This document shows positions 1-7,847 of a stretch of DNA of 64,000 nucleotides, piece by piece. Source of the stretch: Halobacillus naozhouensis (lineage in GTDB: Bacteria > Bacillota > Bacilli > Bacillales > Halobacillaceae); the NCBI RefSeq assembly GCF_029714185.1, contig NZ_CP121671.1, positions 3,162,001 through 3,226,000 of the forward strand, in the 5' to 3' direction. The translations under genes and the position numbers were made by a program. The notes below the pieces were generated by a model, which was not told where the DNA came from, did not search any database, and worked only from the letters and a program-made list of their open reading frames with translations. How positions within the stretch are numbered: position 1 is the first letter of the stretch; the number at the start of each line of letters is the position of its first letter.

Positions 1-591
1 AACACCGCTTTTGGACCACCCTTGAATCCTACTGACCAGCTGCTGAACACCTTGTAAACTACTTGAAGCTTCACGGAGTTTCAAGGTGCTCTGTTCATCT
101 ACTGTCCTCAGGCCGTCCATGGTCTGTTGATTGTGGTTTCTCGCACTATCAATCTGTGAATCAAATAGGGATGTAGATACTAATGAACCACCGATCAAGT
201 CACTTACTTCCATAAATCGATCATTGATAGTATCGATTGATTCTTGAGTCATTTGAACAGCCTTGTTGAGGCCATTTTTTACTTCTGTCGTAATAAAATC
301 CTCTCGTACCATTCCATCTTCTGTCTCGTAATTTCTAACATTCATTTGTATGTCTTTTAAGCTTTGAATATATTGATCTAAGAATTGGTTGAGAAGCAGC
401 AGGACTGGGATATGTAAAACTTTGAAGTATTCTTTGATGGCGGTCCCGCCTTCCCCTTTTAATGCATCTTCTAAGTCTATCACCTTATGCATCGCCTCGC
501 GAAGAGAAAGGAGTTGTTCTTGTTCCTTTTCCTTCTTAGTAATCGATTGCTCAATACCTGTTAGAGCTTCCGATACTTTTAAAACCTTCAT
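1..591 (-). CDS. LXG-domain type VII secretion toxin, N-terminal part (3' end outside window)
   Basis: The frame is open from the ATG at 591 to the left edge (197 codons), so the C-terminal toxin domain is not visible. The N-terminus reads MKVLKVSEALTGIEQSI and is followed by a helical region with an LKGEGGTAIKEYF segment, the pattern of the LXG domain that targets polymorphic toxins to the Firmicutes type VII (Ess/Yuk) secretion system. The start overlaps the stop of the upstream small gene by four bases (ATGA), so the two are translationally coupled. The order DUF5082-DUF5344-LXG matches the B. subtilis ywqH-ywqI-ywqJ arrangement. The toxin activity (nuclease, NADase or other) and an immunity gene would lie to the left. 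Family assignment is firm; activity is unknown. Confidence 0.85.
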   Translation of the reverse strand, partial: MKVLKVSEALTGIEQSITKKEKEQEQLLSLREAMHKVIDLEDALKGEGGTAIKEYFKVLHIPVLLLLNQFLDQYIQSLKDIQMNVRNYETEDGMVREDFITTEVKNGLNKAVQMTQESIDTINDRFMEVSDLIGGSLVSTSLFDSQIDSARNHNQQTMDGLRTVDEQSTLKLREASSSLQGVQQLVSRIQGWSKSGV

Positions 592-872
592 CGTCCTGAC
601 CCCTTACTAATGTCGCTGCCTATGGATTCTTCTACTTGAATGAATGATTCAATACTCGACCATGAATCATTTTCTGCTTTTACTAGCGTGTCTTTATATT
701 TTAGGATCGTTTGATAGTATGTATTTTCAATTTCTTCTATTTTTTGAATAAAATCTAGAGTGGATTGGTTGAGTTCCAAGCTTGGTTTTGTTGTATCCAC
801 ATCATTAATTTTTGATTTCAAATCGATGAAGGCTGGTTCGGCTATGCTTTGATCAACCTTTATTTCTGCCAT
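588..872 (-). CDS. DUF5344/YwqI-like small helical protein, LXG toxin partner
   Basis: A 94-residue protein beginning MAEIKVDQSIAEPAF, predicted to be almost wholly alpha-helical, with no signal peptide. Length, start and position match the YwqI/DUF5344 family, WXG100-like helpers that sit between a DUF5082 gene and an LXG toxin gene and are thought to bind the LXG domain as targeting factors. It has a GGAGGGAG ribosome binding site. It lies 16 nt after the DUF5082 gene and overlaps the toxin start by 4 nt, so the three form one operon. The role is inferred from the family and the context. Confidence 0.75.
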   Translation of the reverse strand: MAEIKVDQSIAEPAFIDLKSKINDVDTTKPSLELNQSTLDFIQKIEEIENTYYQTILKYKDTLVKAENDSWSSIESFIQVEESIGSDISKGSGR

Positions 873-888
873 ATTATCTCTCCCTCCG

Positions 889-1272
889 TTATGTAGTTTT
901 TAATTGAGTTATATGGTCACTTTTGGAGTTTATGCTACCTGAAATCCCATGGTTGGCAGACTCTAATCGTGCGATTTCCCCTTCAATCTCTTCTAGGATC
1001 GCCTCGACTTGTTGTGTAGTCATGTTTATGTAGGATTGCTCTATATTTTCACGTATATTTAAAAATTCACTCGCATGTTTCCCCGCCCAAAGGGATGGTG
1101 ATAAATCGGGTTCAGATAAAAGCCTTCCTTGTGCTGAAAGTATCCCCTGTTCATTTGCTATCTCTGTTTTTGCTAAACGCAAACGCTGTATTTTTTCTTG
1201 GTTATTGTTCAATTGATTACGAAGTGCGGAAATATCATTATACAAGTTCGACACTATTATTTCATTATCCAT
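889..1272 (-). CDS. DUF5082/YwqH-like WXG-type protein, LXG toxin partner
   Basis: A 127-residue helical, coiled-coil-prone protein with a W-x-G turn (W62-A-G64, in SLWAGKHASEF) between two long helices, the fold signature of WXG100-superfamily proteins. Family length and gene order fit DUF5082 (B. subtilis YwqH). An AGAGGTGA ribosome binding site precedes the ATG. It is the first gene of the three-gene LXG cassette, so its promoter should lie in 1273-1500. It probably forms the helical targeting complex with the next gene product and the LXG domain for export through the type VII apparatus, whose genes are not in this window. Confidence 0.75.
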   Translation of the reverse strand: MDNEIIVSNLYNDISALRNQLNNNQEKIQRLRLAKTEIANEQGILSAQGRLLSEPDLSPSLWAGKHASEFLNIRENIEQSYINMTTQQVEAILEEIEGEIARLESANHGISGSINSKSDHITQLKTT

Positions 1273-1645
1273 TCACTTGTTCACCTCTTCTTCTTAACAA
1301 CTCGTGACTTTGAAGAATTTTACCATGGTATTGATGGCTATTACTTCAAGGTACAGTTTTTTACCACAAAGTGAAAATATACTTTTATCTCACCCTACAT
1401 ATTCCGATCGTGAGTAAATTGACCCTATAATCCTTCAAACGCTTTCTTAAGCATCAACTTTTTTCCATATTATTAACATTTAGTATATAAAAGATTGACG
1501 AATAAAGAAATGCACTGGTGTGCTTTTCTAATAAAAACACTTATTTTGACTCACTTTGAACTACCAGTTTGTCACATTTTGTCCGATATTCTATAATTGA
1601 AATATATTTCTGAATAATTACACATTCATAAATGGAGGTGAAACA
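1273..1645. other. Divergent intergenic region between LXG cassette and pxp operon
   Basis: 373 bp, AT-rich, no convincing gene. The right part carries the pxpB promoter at 1569-1597. The left part must hold the minus-strand promoter of the LXG cassette; an extended -10-like TGGTAAAAT (minus strand, near 1316-1324) is visible but has no matching -35, so I do not call it. Confidence 0.6.
1569..1597 (+). promoter_or_regulatory. Sigma-A promoter of pxpB-pxpC-pxpA-ycsG
   Basis: TTGTCA at 1569-1574 and TATAAT at 1592-1597 are separated by exactly 17 bp. Transcription would start near 1604, about 40 nt before the pxpB ATG. This is the only good promoter before the four co-directional genes. Confidence 0.75.
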
Positions 1646-2362
1646 ATGAATTATTCTTTATCTCCCCTTGGCGATCAGGCCGTTGTCATTTCGTTAGGTG
1701 ATGAGATTAATGAAGATACCCAACATAAAGTGCGCATCCTCTCGCACTTATTAGATCAGGAAAACCCTGAGTGGATGATTGAATACATACCTGCTTTCAC
1801 CACTGTTACCTTGTTTTATAGCGCTGTCCACTTTAGCCATGCTGATGAATTACCATATGAAGTGGTCAGCAGGAAAGTTGATGCTCTGATGTCTACCGTA
1901 AGCACAGGTGAAACAGAAGAGGCTAGAACGATTGAAATCCCTGTTTGTTATGGCGGAGAGTTCGGTCCTGATTTAGACTTTGTGGCTGAGCACAATAATC
2001 TCACCCGCGAAGAAGTAATTCAAATCCATAGTGGCGGAGAATACACCGTCTACATGATTGGCTTTGCCCCTGGATTTCCTTTTATAGGGGGAATGTCAGA
2101 AAAAATTGCCGCGCCAAGAAGGGACTCCCCCCGTTTAAAGATTCCTGAACGCACGGTGGGAATTGCCGGGATGCAGACTGGAGTATATCCCATTGAAACG
2201 CCCGGCGGCTGGCAATTAATCGGCCGAACGCCCATGAAACTATTTACGCCTGAGCAAGACATTCCGAGTCTGCTGCGTGCTGGGGATAGGATTCATTTTA
2301 AGGAAATAAGTGAGGATGAGTATTACAGCTGGGAGGACGCTAGCCATGCTGAAGATTATTAA
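1646..2362 (+). CDS. pxpB: 5-oxoprolinase subunit PxpB (KipI family)
   Basis: A 238-residue protein of the KipI/AHS1 family, subunit of the ATP-dependent 5-oxoprolinase PxpABC, which opens 5-oxo-L-proline (pyroglutamate) to glutamate in the cytosol. Family hallmarks are visible: GFAPGFPFIGG at about 139-149 and TPGGWQLIGRTP at about 185-196. The start has a strong GGAGGTGAAACA site. It is first in the operon pxpB-pxpC-pxpA-ycsG, and its last 17 bases overlap pxpC. In B. subtilis the orthologue KipI also inhibits the sporulation kinase KinA; whether that side role holds here cannot be seen. Confidence 0.92.
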   Translation: MNYSLSPLGDQAVVISLGDEINEDTQHKVRILSHLLDQENPEWMIEYIPAFTTVTLFYSAVHFSHADELPYEVVSRKVDALMSTVSTGETEEARTIEIPVCYGGEFGPDLDFVAEHNNLTREEVIQIHSGGEYTVYMIGFAPGFPFIGGMSEKIAAPRRDSPRLKIPERTVGIAGMQTGVYPIETPGGWQLIGRTPMKLFTPEQDIPSLLRAGDRIHFKEISEDEYYSWEDASHAEDY

Positions 2363-3356
2363 AGAAGGAATGCTGACAAGTGTGCAAGATCTGGGCCGGA
2401 CAAGCTATCAAAAATATGGGGTTATTGTAAGCGGGAGTATGGACTCTTATGCTCACCGGATCGCGAATCTTCTAGTCGGAAACGAGGAAAATGCAGCTAC
2501 TCTGGAAGCTACTCTATTAGGTCCTGAGATCGAATTCAAACAAGATTCCATGATTGCAATTTGCGGAGGAGACCTTTCCCCAGCCATTAATGGTCAGAAA
2601 GTAAATACTTGGCGGTCCATTTTTGTTAAGGAAGGGTCAGTGCTTAAGTTTGGAAAAAGCCGCACGGGATGCAGAGCCTATATCGCTGTAGCTGGTGGAT
2701 TAGATGTCCCAGAAGTTATGGACAGCCAATCGACATACCTTCGAGCGGAGTTAGGCGGCTATCAGGGGCGGGCCCTTAAATCCGGAGATCAACTTCCCAT
2801 GTGTGAGCCAAATGATAATCAGAAAAAAATAATGGAGGCTATGCGCCAGCAAATGGACGGTGACCATTTCTATGAAACAGATTGGATGCCCGCTGCTGAC
2901 ATGACCCCTCCTTATTCCTCTCAACCAGTCATCCAAATGTTGAAAGGACCACAATATGCGTTATTCAATGAGCAGAGCCAGCGGAACATTTTTGAAGAAT
3001 CCTATTCTGTATCATCACAATCCGATCGAATGGGGTATCGATTGGAAGGTTCCCCTCTCTCACTAACGGAACCAAAGGAGCTCATTTCTGAAGCCGTTGC
3101 CTTTGGATCAATCCAGGTCCCGTCTGATGGCAACCCAATCATACTCATGGCGGATCGCCAGACGACCGGCGGCTATCCAAAAATCGGACAAATTGCTTCG
3201 GTTGACTTGTCGCTCGTCAGTCAGTTGAAGCCAGGGGACAAGATGAGCTTCAAAGAAATTACACTCGAAGAAGCACAGAAGGCACTCATCAAACAAGAGC
3301 AGTCCATCCAAATTTTGAAGCGGTCCATTATTTTAAAAAGCAAGGAGGAATTATAA
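2346..3356 (+). CDS. pxpC: 5-oxoprolinase subunit PxpC (KipA family)
   Basis: 336 residues when started at the ATG at 2346 (MLKIIKEGMLTSVQDLGR), which has a GGGAGG site inside the end of pxpB. A longer frame from 2310 would add 12 residues with no ribosome site. It is a KipA/AHS2 biotin-carboxylase-like family protein with the typical VQDLGRTSYQKYGV start and a GGYPKIGQIASVDLSL segment near the C-terminus. It pairs with PxpB and PxpA in the ATP-dependent opening of 5-oxoproline. The 17-bp overlap with pxpB and the direct abutment to pxpA (stop 3354-3356, next ATG 3357) suggest coupled translation of the complex. Confidence 0.92.
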   Translation: MLKIIKEGMLTSVQDLGRTSYQKYGVIVSGSMDSYAHRIANLLVGNEENAATLEATLLGPEIEFKQDSMIAICGGDLSPAINGQKVNTWRSIFVKEGSVLKFGKSRTGCRAYIAVAGGLDVPEVMDSQSTYLRAELGGYQGRALKSGDQLPMCEPNDNQKKIMEAMRQQMDGDHFYETDWMPAADMTPPYSSQPVIQMLKGPQYALFNEQSQRNIFEESYSVSSQSDRMGYRLEGSPLSLTEPKELISEAVAFGSIQVPSDGNPIILMADRQTTGGYPKIGQIASVDLSLVSQLKPGDKMSFKEITLEEAQKALIKQEQSIQILKRSIILKSKEEL

Positions 3357-4127
3357 ATGAGTTATGTAGTAGATATCAATTGTGATATGGGGGAAAGTTT
3401 TGGCGCCTATACGGTTGGCCGTGATGAAGAGATTCTAGATTATGTGACCTCAGCCAATATAGCCTGCGGGTTTCATGCGGGGGATCCTTCCACGATGAGA
3501 AAGACGGTTAAGCTTGCCCTCGATAAAAATGTCGGACTCGGAGCGCATCCTGGTCTCCAGGATTTAGCTGGCTTCGGTCGCCGGAATATGAATATTTCCG
3601 CAAAAGAGGCTTATGATCTGGTCGTTTACCAAATTGGCGCGCTTTCTGGTTTTATCAAAGCAGAAGGAGGTACGATGCAACACGTGAAGCCACACGGCGC
3701 ATTATTTAATATGGCGGCCAAAGACGCAGTGCTCGCTGAAGCGATTGCCGAAGGTGTTTATGACGTCGACCCTGAATTGATATTATTCGGATTATCGGGA
3801 AGCGAACTCGTCAAAGCAGGAAGGAACGCAGGATTGAAAACAGCGAGTGAAGTATTCTCTGACCGAACCTATCAAGAAGATGGATCACTCACTTCAAGAA
3901 CTGAGCCTAATGCGCTCATTACAGACCCTGATGAGGCTATCAAACAAGTGATCCGCATGGTCAAAGAACAGCAAGTATGCTGTGTGCAAGGATCGGATAT
4001 TGCGATTGAAGCCGATACGATCTGTATTCATGGAGATGGAGTTACAGCCTTAGAATTTGCTCAGAACATTTCTGCCACCCTGAAAGAAGCCGATATCCAA
4101 ATTAAACCTATTAAAGACACACTATAA
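3357..4127 (+). CDS. pxpA: 5-oxoprolinase subunit PxpA (LamB/YcsF family)
   Basis: 256 residues, the usual length of the LamB/YcsF family. Clear motifs are INCDMGESFG near residue 7, ANIACGFHAGDP near residue 34 and KPHGALFN near residue 110; these carry the acidic and histidine residues of the TIM-barrel-like active site. It works with PxpB and PxpC to hydrolyse 5-oxoproline to glutamate with ATP. The AAGGAGGAATTATAA before the ATG is both the end of pxpC and the ribosome site. It is followed after 24 nt by ycsG. Confidence 0.93.
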   Translation: MSYVVDINCDMGESFGAYTVGRDEEILDYVTSANIACGFHAGDPSTMRKTVKLALDKNVGLGAHPGLQDLAGFGRRNMNISAKEAYDLVVYQIGALSGFIKAEGGTMQHVKPHGALFNMAAKDAVLAEAIAEGVYDVDPELILFGLSGSELVKAGRNAGLKTASEVFSDRTYQEDGSLTSRTEPNALITDPDEAIKQVIRMVKEQQVCCVQGSDIAIEADTICIHGDGVTALEFAQNISATLKEADIQIKPIKDTL

Positions 4128-4151
4128 CGTTATAGATAGGAGTCGTATCTG

Positions 4152-5339
4152 ATGAAAAACACCAACCGCAGTATTTTGATTGGTGCCGCCTTCCTGATGG
4201 CTACTTCTGCCATCGGACCAGGTTTTCTAACGCAAACGACGGTCTTCACGGAAGCTCTTGCGGCAAGCTTTGGCTTTGTTATTCTTATTTCTATTATTAT
4301 CGATATTGGCGCTCAGATGAACATTTGGCGGATCATCGCCGTTAGTGAAAAACGTGCGCAGGATATTGCCAATGATGTGCTCCCGGGACTTGGGTATTTT
4401 TTAGCAGCCTTAGTTGTAGCCGGCGGACTTGCTTTTAACATTGGAAATATCGCGGGTGCCGGATTAGGGACGAACGTACTGCTCGGCATTTCTCCTAAAT
4501 TGGGGGCAATCCTCAGTGGGGTGCTTGCGATTGGTATTTTTACAGTAAAAGAAGCCGGTCGAGTCATGGACCGCTTCACTCAGATACTCGGTTTTGTCAT
4601 GATCGGGCTTACGGTATATGTAATGTTCACGGCTCAGCCGCCTGTTGGAGAAGCTGTCGTAAAAACATTCGTTCCCGATACTATAGACTTTCTAGCCATT
4701 GTCACGTTGGTAGGCGGAACGGTCGGCGGCTACATTACTTTCGCCGGGGGGCATCGACTGATCGATGCGGGCCTTAAGGGAAGAGAAGCGATTCCAGAGG
4801 TTACCCGAAGCTCCGTATACGCGATTGGTGTTGCATCAATTATGAGGATTTTCCTCTTCCTGGCAGTACTCGGAGTCGTATCTCAGGGCTTAGTTTTAGA
4901 TGAAAGCAACCCGCCTGCATCTGTGTTTCAGCATGCAGCCGGGACAATAGGGTATAAGATTTTCGGTGTCGTCATGTGGTCAGCTGCCGTTACCTCGGTT
5001 GTAGGAGCTGCTTATACTTCGGTCTCATTCTTACGCTCATTCAGTCCGGCATTAGAGAAAAACCACAGATGGCTGACGATCAGTTTTATTACAATCTCCA
5101 CCCTTGTGTTCGTATTTGTCGGGCAGCCTGTTAGTATCTTAGTCTTAGTTGGATCCGTCAACGGGTTGATCTTACCGATTGCCTTAGGTGTCATGCTGCT
5201 TGCGGCACATAAGAAAAAGATTGTCGGTGACTATAAACACCCAGTCTGGATGACAATCTTTGGAATCATCATCGTCATTGCTATGACGTATATGGGGGTT
5301 CGAACGCTCTTGACTGGGATTCCACAATTATTTAGTTAA
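4152..5339 (+). CDS. ycsG: NRAMP-superfamily transporter YcsG
   Basis: A 395-residue polytopic membrane protein with about 11 hydrophobic segments, related to NRAMP/SLC11 carriers and matching B. subtilis YcsG in context. The first segment reads AIGPGFLTQTTVF, where true Mn/Fe carriers have a DPGN metal motif, and no MPH motif is seen in the region of helix 6. It is therefore unlikely to transport divalent metal like MntH. Co-transcription with the 5-oxoprolinase genes makes 5-oxoproline or a related amino acid the more plausible substrate, which is inference. It is the last gene before a strong terminator at 5348-5386. Confidence 0.8.
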   Translation: MKNTNRSILIGAAFLMATSAIGPGFLTQTTVFTEALAASFGFVILISIIIDIGAQMNIWRIIAVSEKRAQDIANDVLPGLGYFLAALVVAGGLAFNIGNIAGAGLGTNVLLGISPKLGAILSGVLAIGIFTVKEAGRVMDRFTQILGFVMIGLTVYVMFTAQPPVGEAVVKTFVPDTIDFLAIVTLVGGTVGGYITFAGGHRLIDAGLKGREAIPEVTRSSVYAIGVASIMRIFLFLAVLGVVSQGLVLDESNPPASVFQHAAGTIGYKIFGVVMWSAAVTSVVGAAYTSVSFLRSFSPALEKNHRWLTISFITISTLVFVFVGQPVSILVLVGSVNGLILPIALGVMLLAAHKKKIVGDYKHPVWMTIFGIIIVIAMTYMGVRTLLTGIPQLFS

Positions 5340-5347
5340 TTTACCAA

Positions 5348-5386
5348 AAGAAATCGGCAGCGAGAACAATCGCTGCCGACTTCTTT
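5348..5386. terminator. Bidirectional terminator between ycsG and ycsI
   Basis: A perfect 10-bp GC-rich stem (TCGGCAGCGA 5354-5363 and TCGCTGCCGA 5370-5379, loop GAACAA) is flanked by AAGAA on the left and TTCTTTT on the right, so it can end transcripts from both converging genes. Confidence 0.9.
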
Positions 5387-5394
5387 TATAAGAA

Positions 5395-6153
5395 TTACTT
5401 TTCTTCCAGTTGATCTGTAATAAGCATATGTCCCGGAGCATGCGCGATCATGATCGCTGGCTTTACATTCAACCCCACATTTTGCGGTGTAACACCACAT
5501 GCCCAAAATACAGGGGTCCTTTCATTTTCGTCAAAAGAAACACTTTCTCCATAATCGGGATGATTAATATCAGAGATGCCAATTTCCGCTGGGTTACCGA
5601 TATGAACCGGACCACCGTGAGAAGTTTCAAATTTCTCCGTAATTGCCACAGCTTTATCAATCTCCTCTGGCTTCAAAGCCCGCATGCTCACCACCATATT
5701 TCCTTCAAAGCGGCCAGCTTTTTCACAAGGAATGTTTGTCTTGTACATCGGCACCACCCGTTGCTGCTCCTGATGAAGAAGCCCGATCCCTTCTTCTCGC
5801 AGCGCTTTTTCAAACGTAAAACTGCACCCTATAAGAAATGTTACAAAATCCTCTCTCCATTCCCCTTTGATATCCGAAACTTCTTTATCAAGTTTACCGT
5901 TACGATAGATTCGATACTTGGGCAGATCCGTTCGAATGTCTGCCTCAGCGATCCGTGGGTGTGTTACGCCTGCTTCGAGCACATCCACAATCGGACAAGA
6001 TCGTGGATTACGCTGACAGAACAGCAGAAATTCAAACGCATATTCTTTCGGCAACATGATCATATTCGCCTGTAAGTAGTTATCGCACATGCCGGATGTT
6101 GTACCCGTGTACTTATTGATGCGGAATGTTTCGCGCTGCTGCTTTGGATTCAT
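5395..6153 (-). CDS. ycsI: YcsI/DUF1445 family putative hydro-lyase (D-glutamate cyclase-like)
   Basis: 252 residues, the usual size for the UPF0317/DUF1445 family, with recognisable segments such as GMCDNYLQANM near residue 21, a CSFTFEKAL segment in the middle and FWACGVTPQN near the C-terminus. The family contains the D-glutamate cyclase domain, which interconverts D-glutamate and 5-oxo-D-proline, and B. subtilis keeps ycsI beside ycsF-ycsG-kipI-kipA. A role in feeding or draining the 5-oxoproline pool fits the neighbours. A GGAGGGG ribosome site precedes the ATG. It is transcribed towards the pxp operon and ends in the shared terminator. Confidence 0.8.
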   Translation of the reverse strand: MNPKQQRETFRINKYTGTTSGMCDNYLQANMIMLPKEYAFEFLLFCQRNPRSCPIVDVLEAGVTHPRIAEADIRTDLPKYRIYRNGKLDKEVSDIKGEWREDFVTFLIGCSFTFEKALREEGIGLLHQEQQRVVPMYKTNIPCEKAGRFEGNMVVSMRALKPEEIDKAVAITEKFETSHGGPVHIGNPAEIGISDINHPDYGESVSFDENERTPVFWACGVTPQNVGLNVKPAIMIAHAPGHMLITDQLEEK

Positions 6154-6331
6154 CGTTAATCTTCCCCTCCTATCATTATTAAAAATGTTGAACTTGGACT
6201 TTACTTCATTATAATAGAACCGTTACATAATTCACATCATTATGAAACCGGAAAAAAACAATTTATGGGTCAAATTCCACACTACTTCCTAACTGTTTTT
6301 AATATTCAGACAAATTATCCTGGTTATATCG

Positions 6332-6360
6332 TTTACTCCGCTCGTTTTCCTTTGTATACT
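6332..6360 (+). promoter_or_regulatory. Sigma-A promoter of the secreted glucanase gene
   Basis: TTTACT at 6332-6337 and TATACT at 6355-6360 with 17-bp spacing. The start point would fall at about 6367, exactly on the GAAACGTTTC palindrome. Confidence 0.7.
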
Positions 6361-6366
6361 GTATTC

Positions 6367-6376
6367 GAAACGTTTC
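6367..6376. promoter_or_regulatory. LacI-type operator GAAACGTTTC (copy 1, glucanase promoter)
   Basis: A perfect 10-bp palindrome overlapping the predicted start point. The identical palindrome occurs just downstream of two other promoters in this locus (12025-12034 and 12180-12189). A centred CG in an A/T-rich palindrome is typical of LacI-family operators, and the LacI gene at 7848-8855 is the obvious regulator. Confidence 0.75.
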
Positions 6377-6405
6377 ACTAAATGTATGAAAGGATGGTTA
6401 ATACT

Positions 6406-7758
6406 TTGAAGAAACTATGTTTATTAGTGTTCGGATTCGTTTTAATGGCACATGTAACTCTTCCTTCTTCCGTTGTTGCGATATCTTCTCCTCCTGGAAA
6501 GGAAATAGCTTTATCTAAACAACTGGAAGCCATATCGAAACAAACCTACCGTTATTTTGAAGACTTTACTGATGAAGATACTGGGCTGACTTATGATGCA
6601 GTAAGACTTAACAATGGTGAAGTTACCGCTCAAAAACACACCTCCCCTACTAACATTGGAATGTATTTAATGAGTACGATTTCAGCGGAAGAAATGGGTT
6701 TTATTTCTAAAGAAGAAGCTATTGATAAAATAACCACCACTCTTCATACCTTGGAGGAAATGAAAACTTGGAATGGACTGTACTATAACTGGTACTACAC
6801 AGATGATGGATCTTTGATGACAGATTGGGGACAGTTTATTTCGACTGTAGACAATGGATGGCTTTCAGCGGGACTAATTGTTACCGGGCAAGCATACCCA
6901 GAGCTATATCCTCAGGTAAATAAGATCGTAAAGGCAATGGATTATTCTACACTGTATGACCCGGAAGTAGGTCAAATGCGGGGCGGATATGATGTTGAAA
7001 CCGAGAGTTACACAGCTCACCATTACGGCGCTTTCTATACGGAACCTAGGTTGGCAAGCTATATCGCTATCGGCAAAGGAGACGTCCCCAAAGAACACTG
7101 GTGGAAAATGTATCGAACCATGCCTGAGAGCTGGGACTGGCAGTCACAAACACCCGAAGGCTATACCGAAACCTATGATGGGGTAGAAGTATTCGAAGGA
7201 CATTACACCTATAAAGGTAAAGAATTTGTGCCGAGTTGGGGAGGAAGCATGTTCGAAGCTTTGATGCCATCACTAGTTCTTAAAGAAAAGGAATTAGGAA
7301 AAGATGCCCTTGGTCTAAATAATCAGCGTCATACTGACATTCAAATTGAATATGCCGAAGATCAAGGCTATGCAGCTTGGGGTATGTCACCAGCAGCCAC
7401 GCCGGAAGGGTATTCTGAATTTGGTGCAACACCATTGGGAATAGAAGGATACAAATCCGATGGAACCGTCACTCCTCACGCTACGTTTTTAGCATTAGAA
7501 TACGCGCCCATGGAAGCCTTTGAAAACATTCAAACATTGAAACGTTTTGATGCCTATGGGAAATACGGATTTCTTGATTCAGTTAATGTAGAAACAGGCA
7601 AAGTCACCAACGCATATCTGGCCTTAGACCAGGGCATGACAATGGTGTCAATCGTAAACTATTTACTAGACGGGGTTATAAGAGACTACTTTCACCAGGA
7701 CAAAATCGGCAAAAACCCTGAAGAGTTGTTGATTAAGGAAGAGTTTTCAATTAAGTAA
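6406..7758 (+). CDS. Secreted glycoamylase-like (PF10091, GH144-type) glucanase, probably endo-beta-1,2-glucanase
   Basis: 450 residues from a TTG start at 6406, preceded by AAAGGATGG at 11 nt. An in-frame ATG at 6382 is possible but has no ribosome site. The N-terminus MKKLCLLVFGFVLMAHV is a signal peptide with likely cleavage after SSVVA, and there is no lipobox, so the enzyme should be released. The body shows the (alpha/alpha)6-barrel signatures of PF10091: PTNIGMYLM (about 81-89), STVDNGWLSAGL (about 146-157), a GG..SMFE..MP segment and DQGMTMVSIVNYL near the end. Enzymes of this clan act on beta-1,2-glucans (GH144 endo-beta-1,2-glucanase). The GH3 enzyme and sugar ABC transporter sharing its operator support oligosaccharide uptake. 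The substrate is inferred. Confidence 0.75.
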   Translation: MKKLCLLVFGFVLMAHVTLPSSVVAISSPPGKEIALSKQLEAISKQTYRYFEDFTDEDTGLTYDAVRLNNGEVTAQKHTSPTNIGMYLMSTISAEEMGFISKEEAIDKITTTLHTLEEMKTWNGLYYNWYYTDDGSLMTDWGQFISTVDNGWLSAGLIVTGQAYPELYPQVNKIVKAMDYSTLYDPEVGQMRGGYDVETESYTAHHYGAFYTEPRLASYIAIGKGDVPKEHWWKMYRTMPESWDWQSQTPEGYTETYDGVEVFEGHYTYKGKEFVPSWGGSMFEALMPSLVLKEKELGKDALGLNNQRHTDIQIEYAEDQGYAAWGMSPAATPEGYSEFGATPLGIEGYKSDGTVTPHATFLALEYAPMEAFENIQTLKRFDAYGKYGFLDSVNVETGKVTNAYLALDQGMTMVSIVNYLLDGVIRDYFHQDKIGKNPEELLIKEEFSIK

Positions 7759-7795
7759 TCCCTAGATATTGAATATTCCACTTAACACCTCATGC

Positions 7796-7833
7796 AAAAG
7801 GCGCCCTTTCAACAAGCAGAAAGGGCGCCTTCA
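7796..7833. terminator. Bidirectional terminator between glucanase and LacI gene
   Basis: A perfect 13-bp stem AAGGCGCCCTTTC (7798-7810) / GAAAGGGCGCCTT (7819-7831) with an 8-nt loop lies between the two converging genes. Confidence 0.88.
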
Positions 7834-7847
7834 TAATAACTAGTTAT

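Noticed and set aside
5410..6075. 221-codon plus-strand frame opposite ycsI
   Set aside because: It is an antisense shadow of a conserved gene, with Cys/His/Phe-rich composition and no ribosome site.
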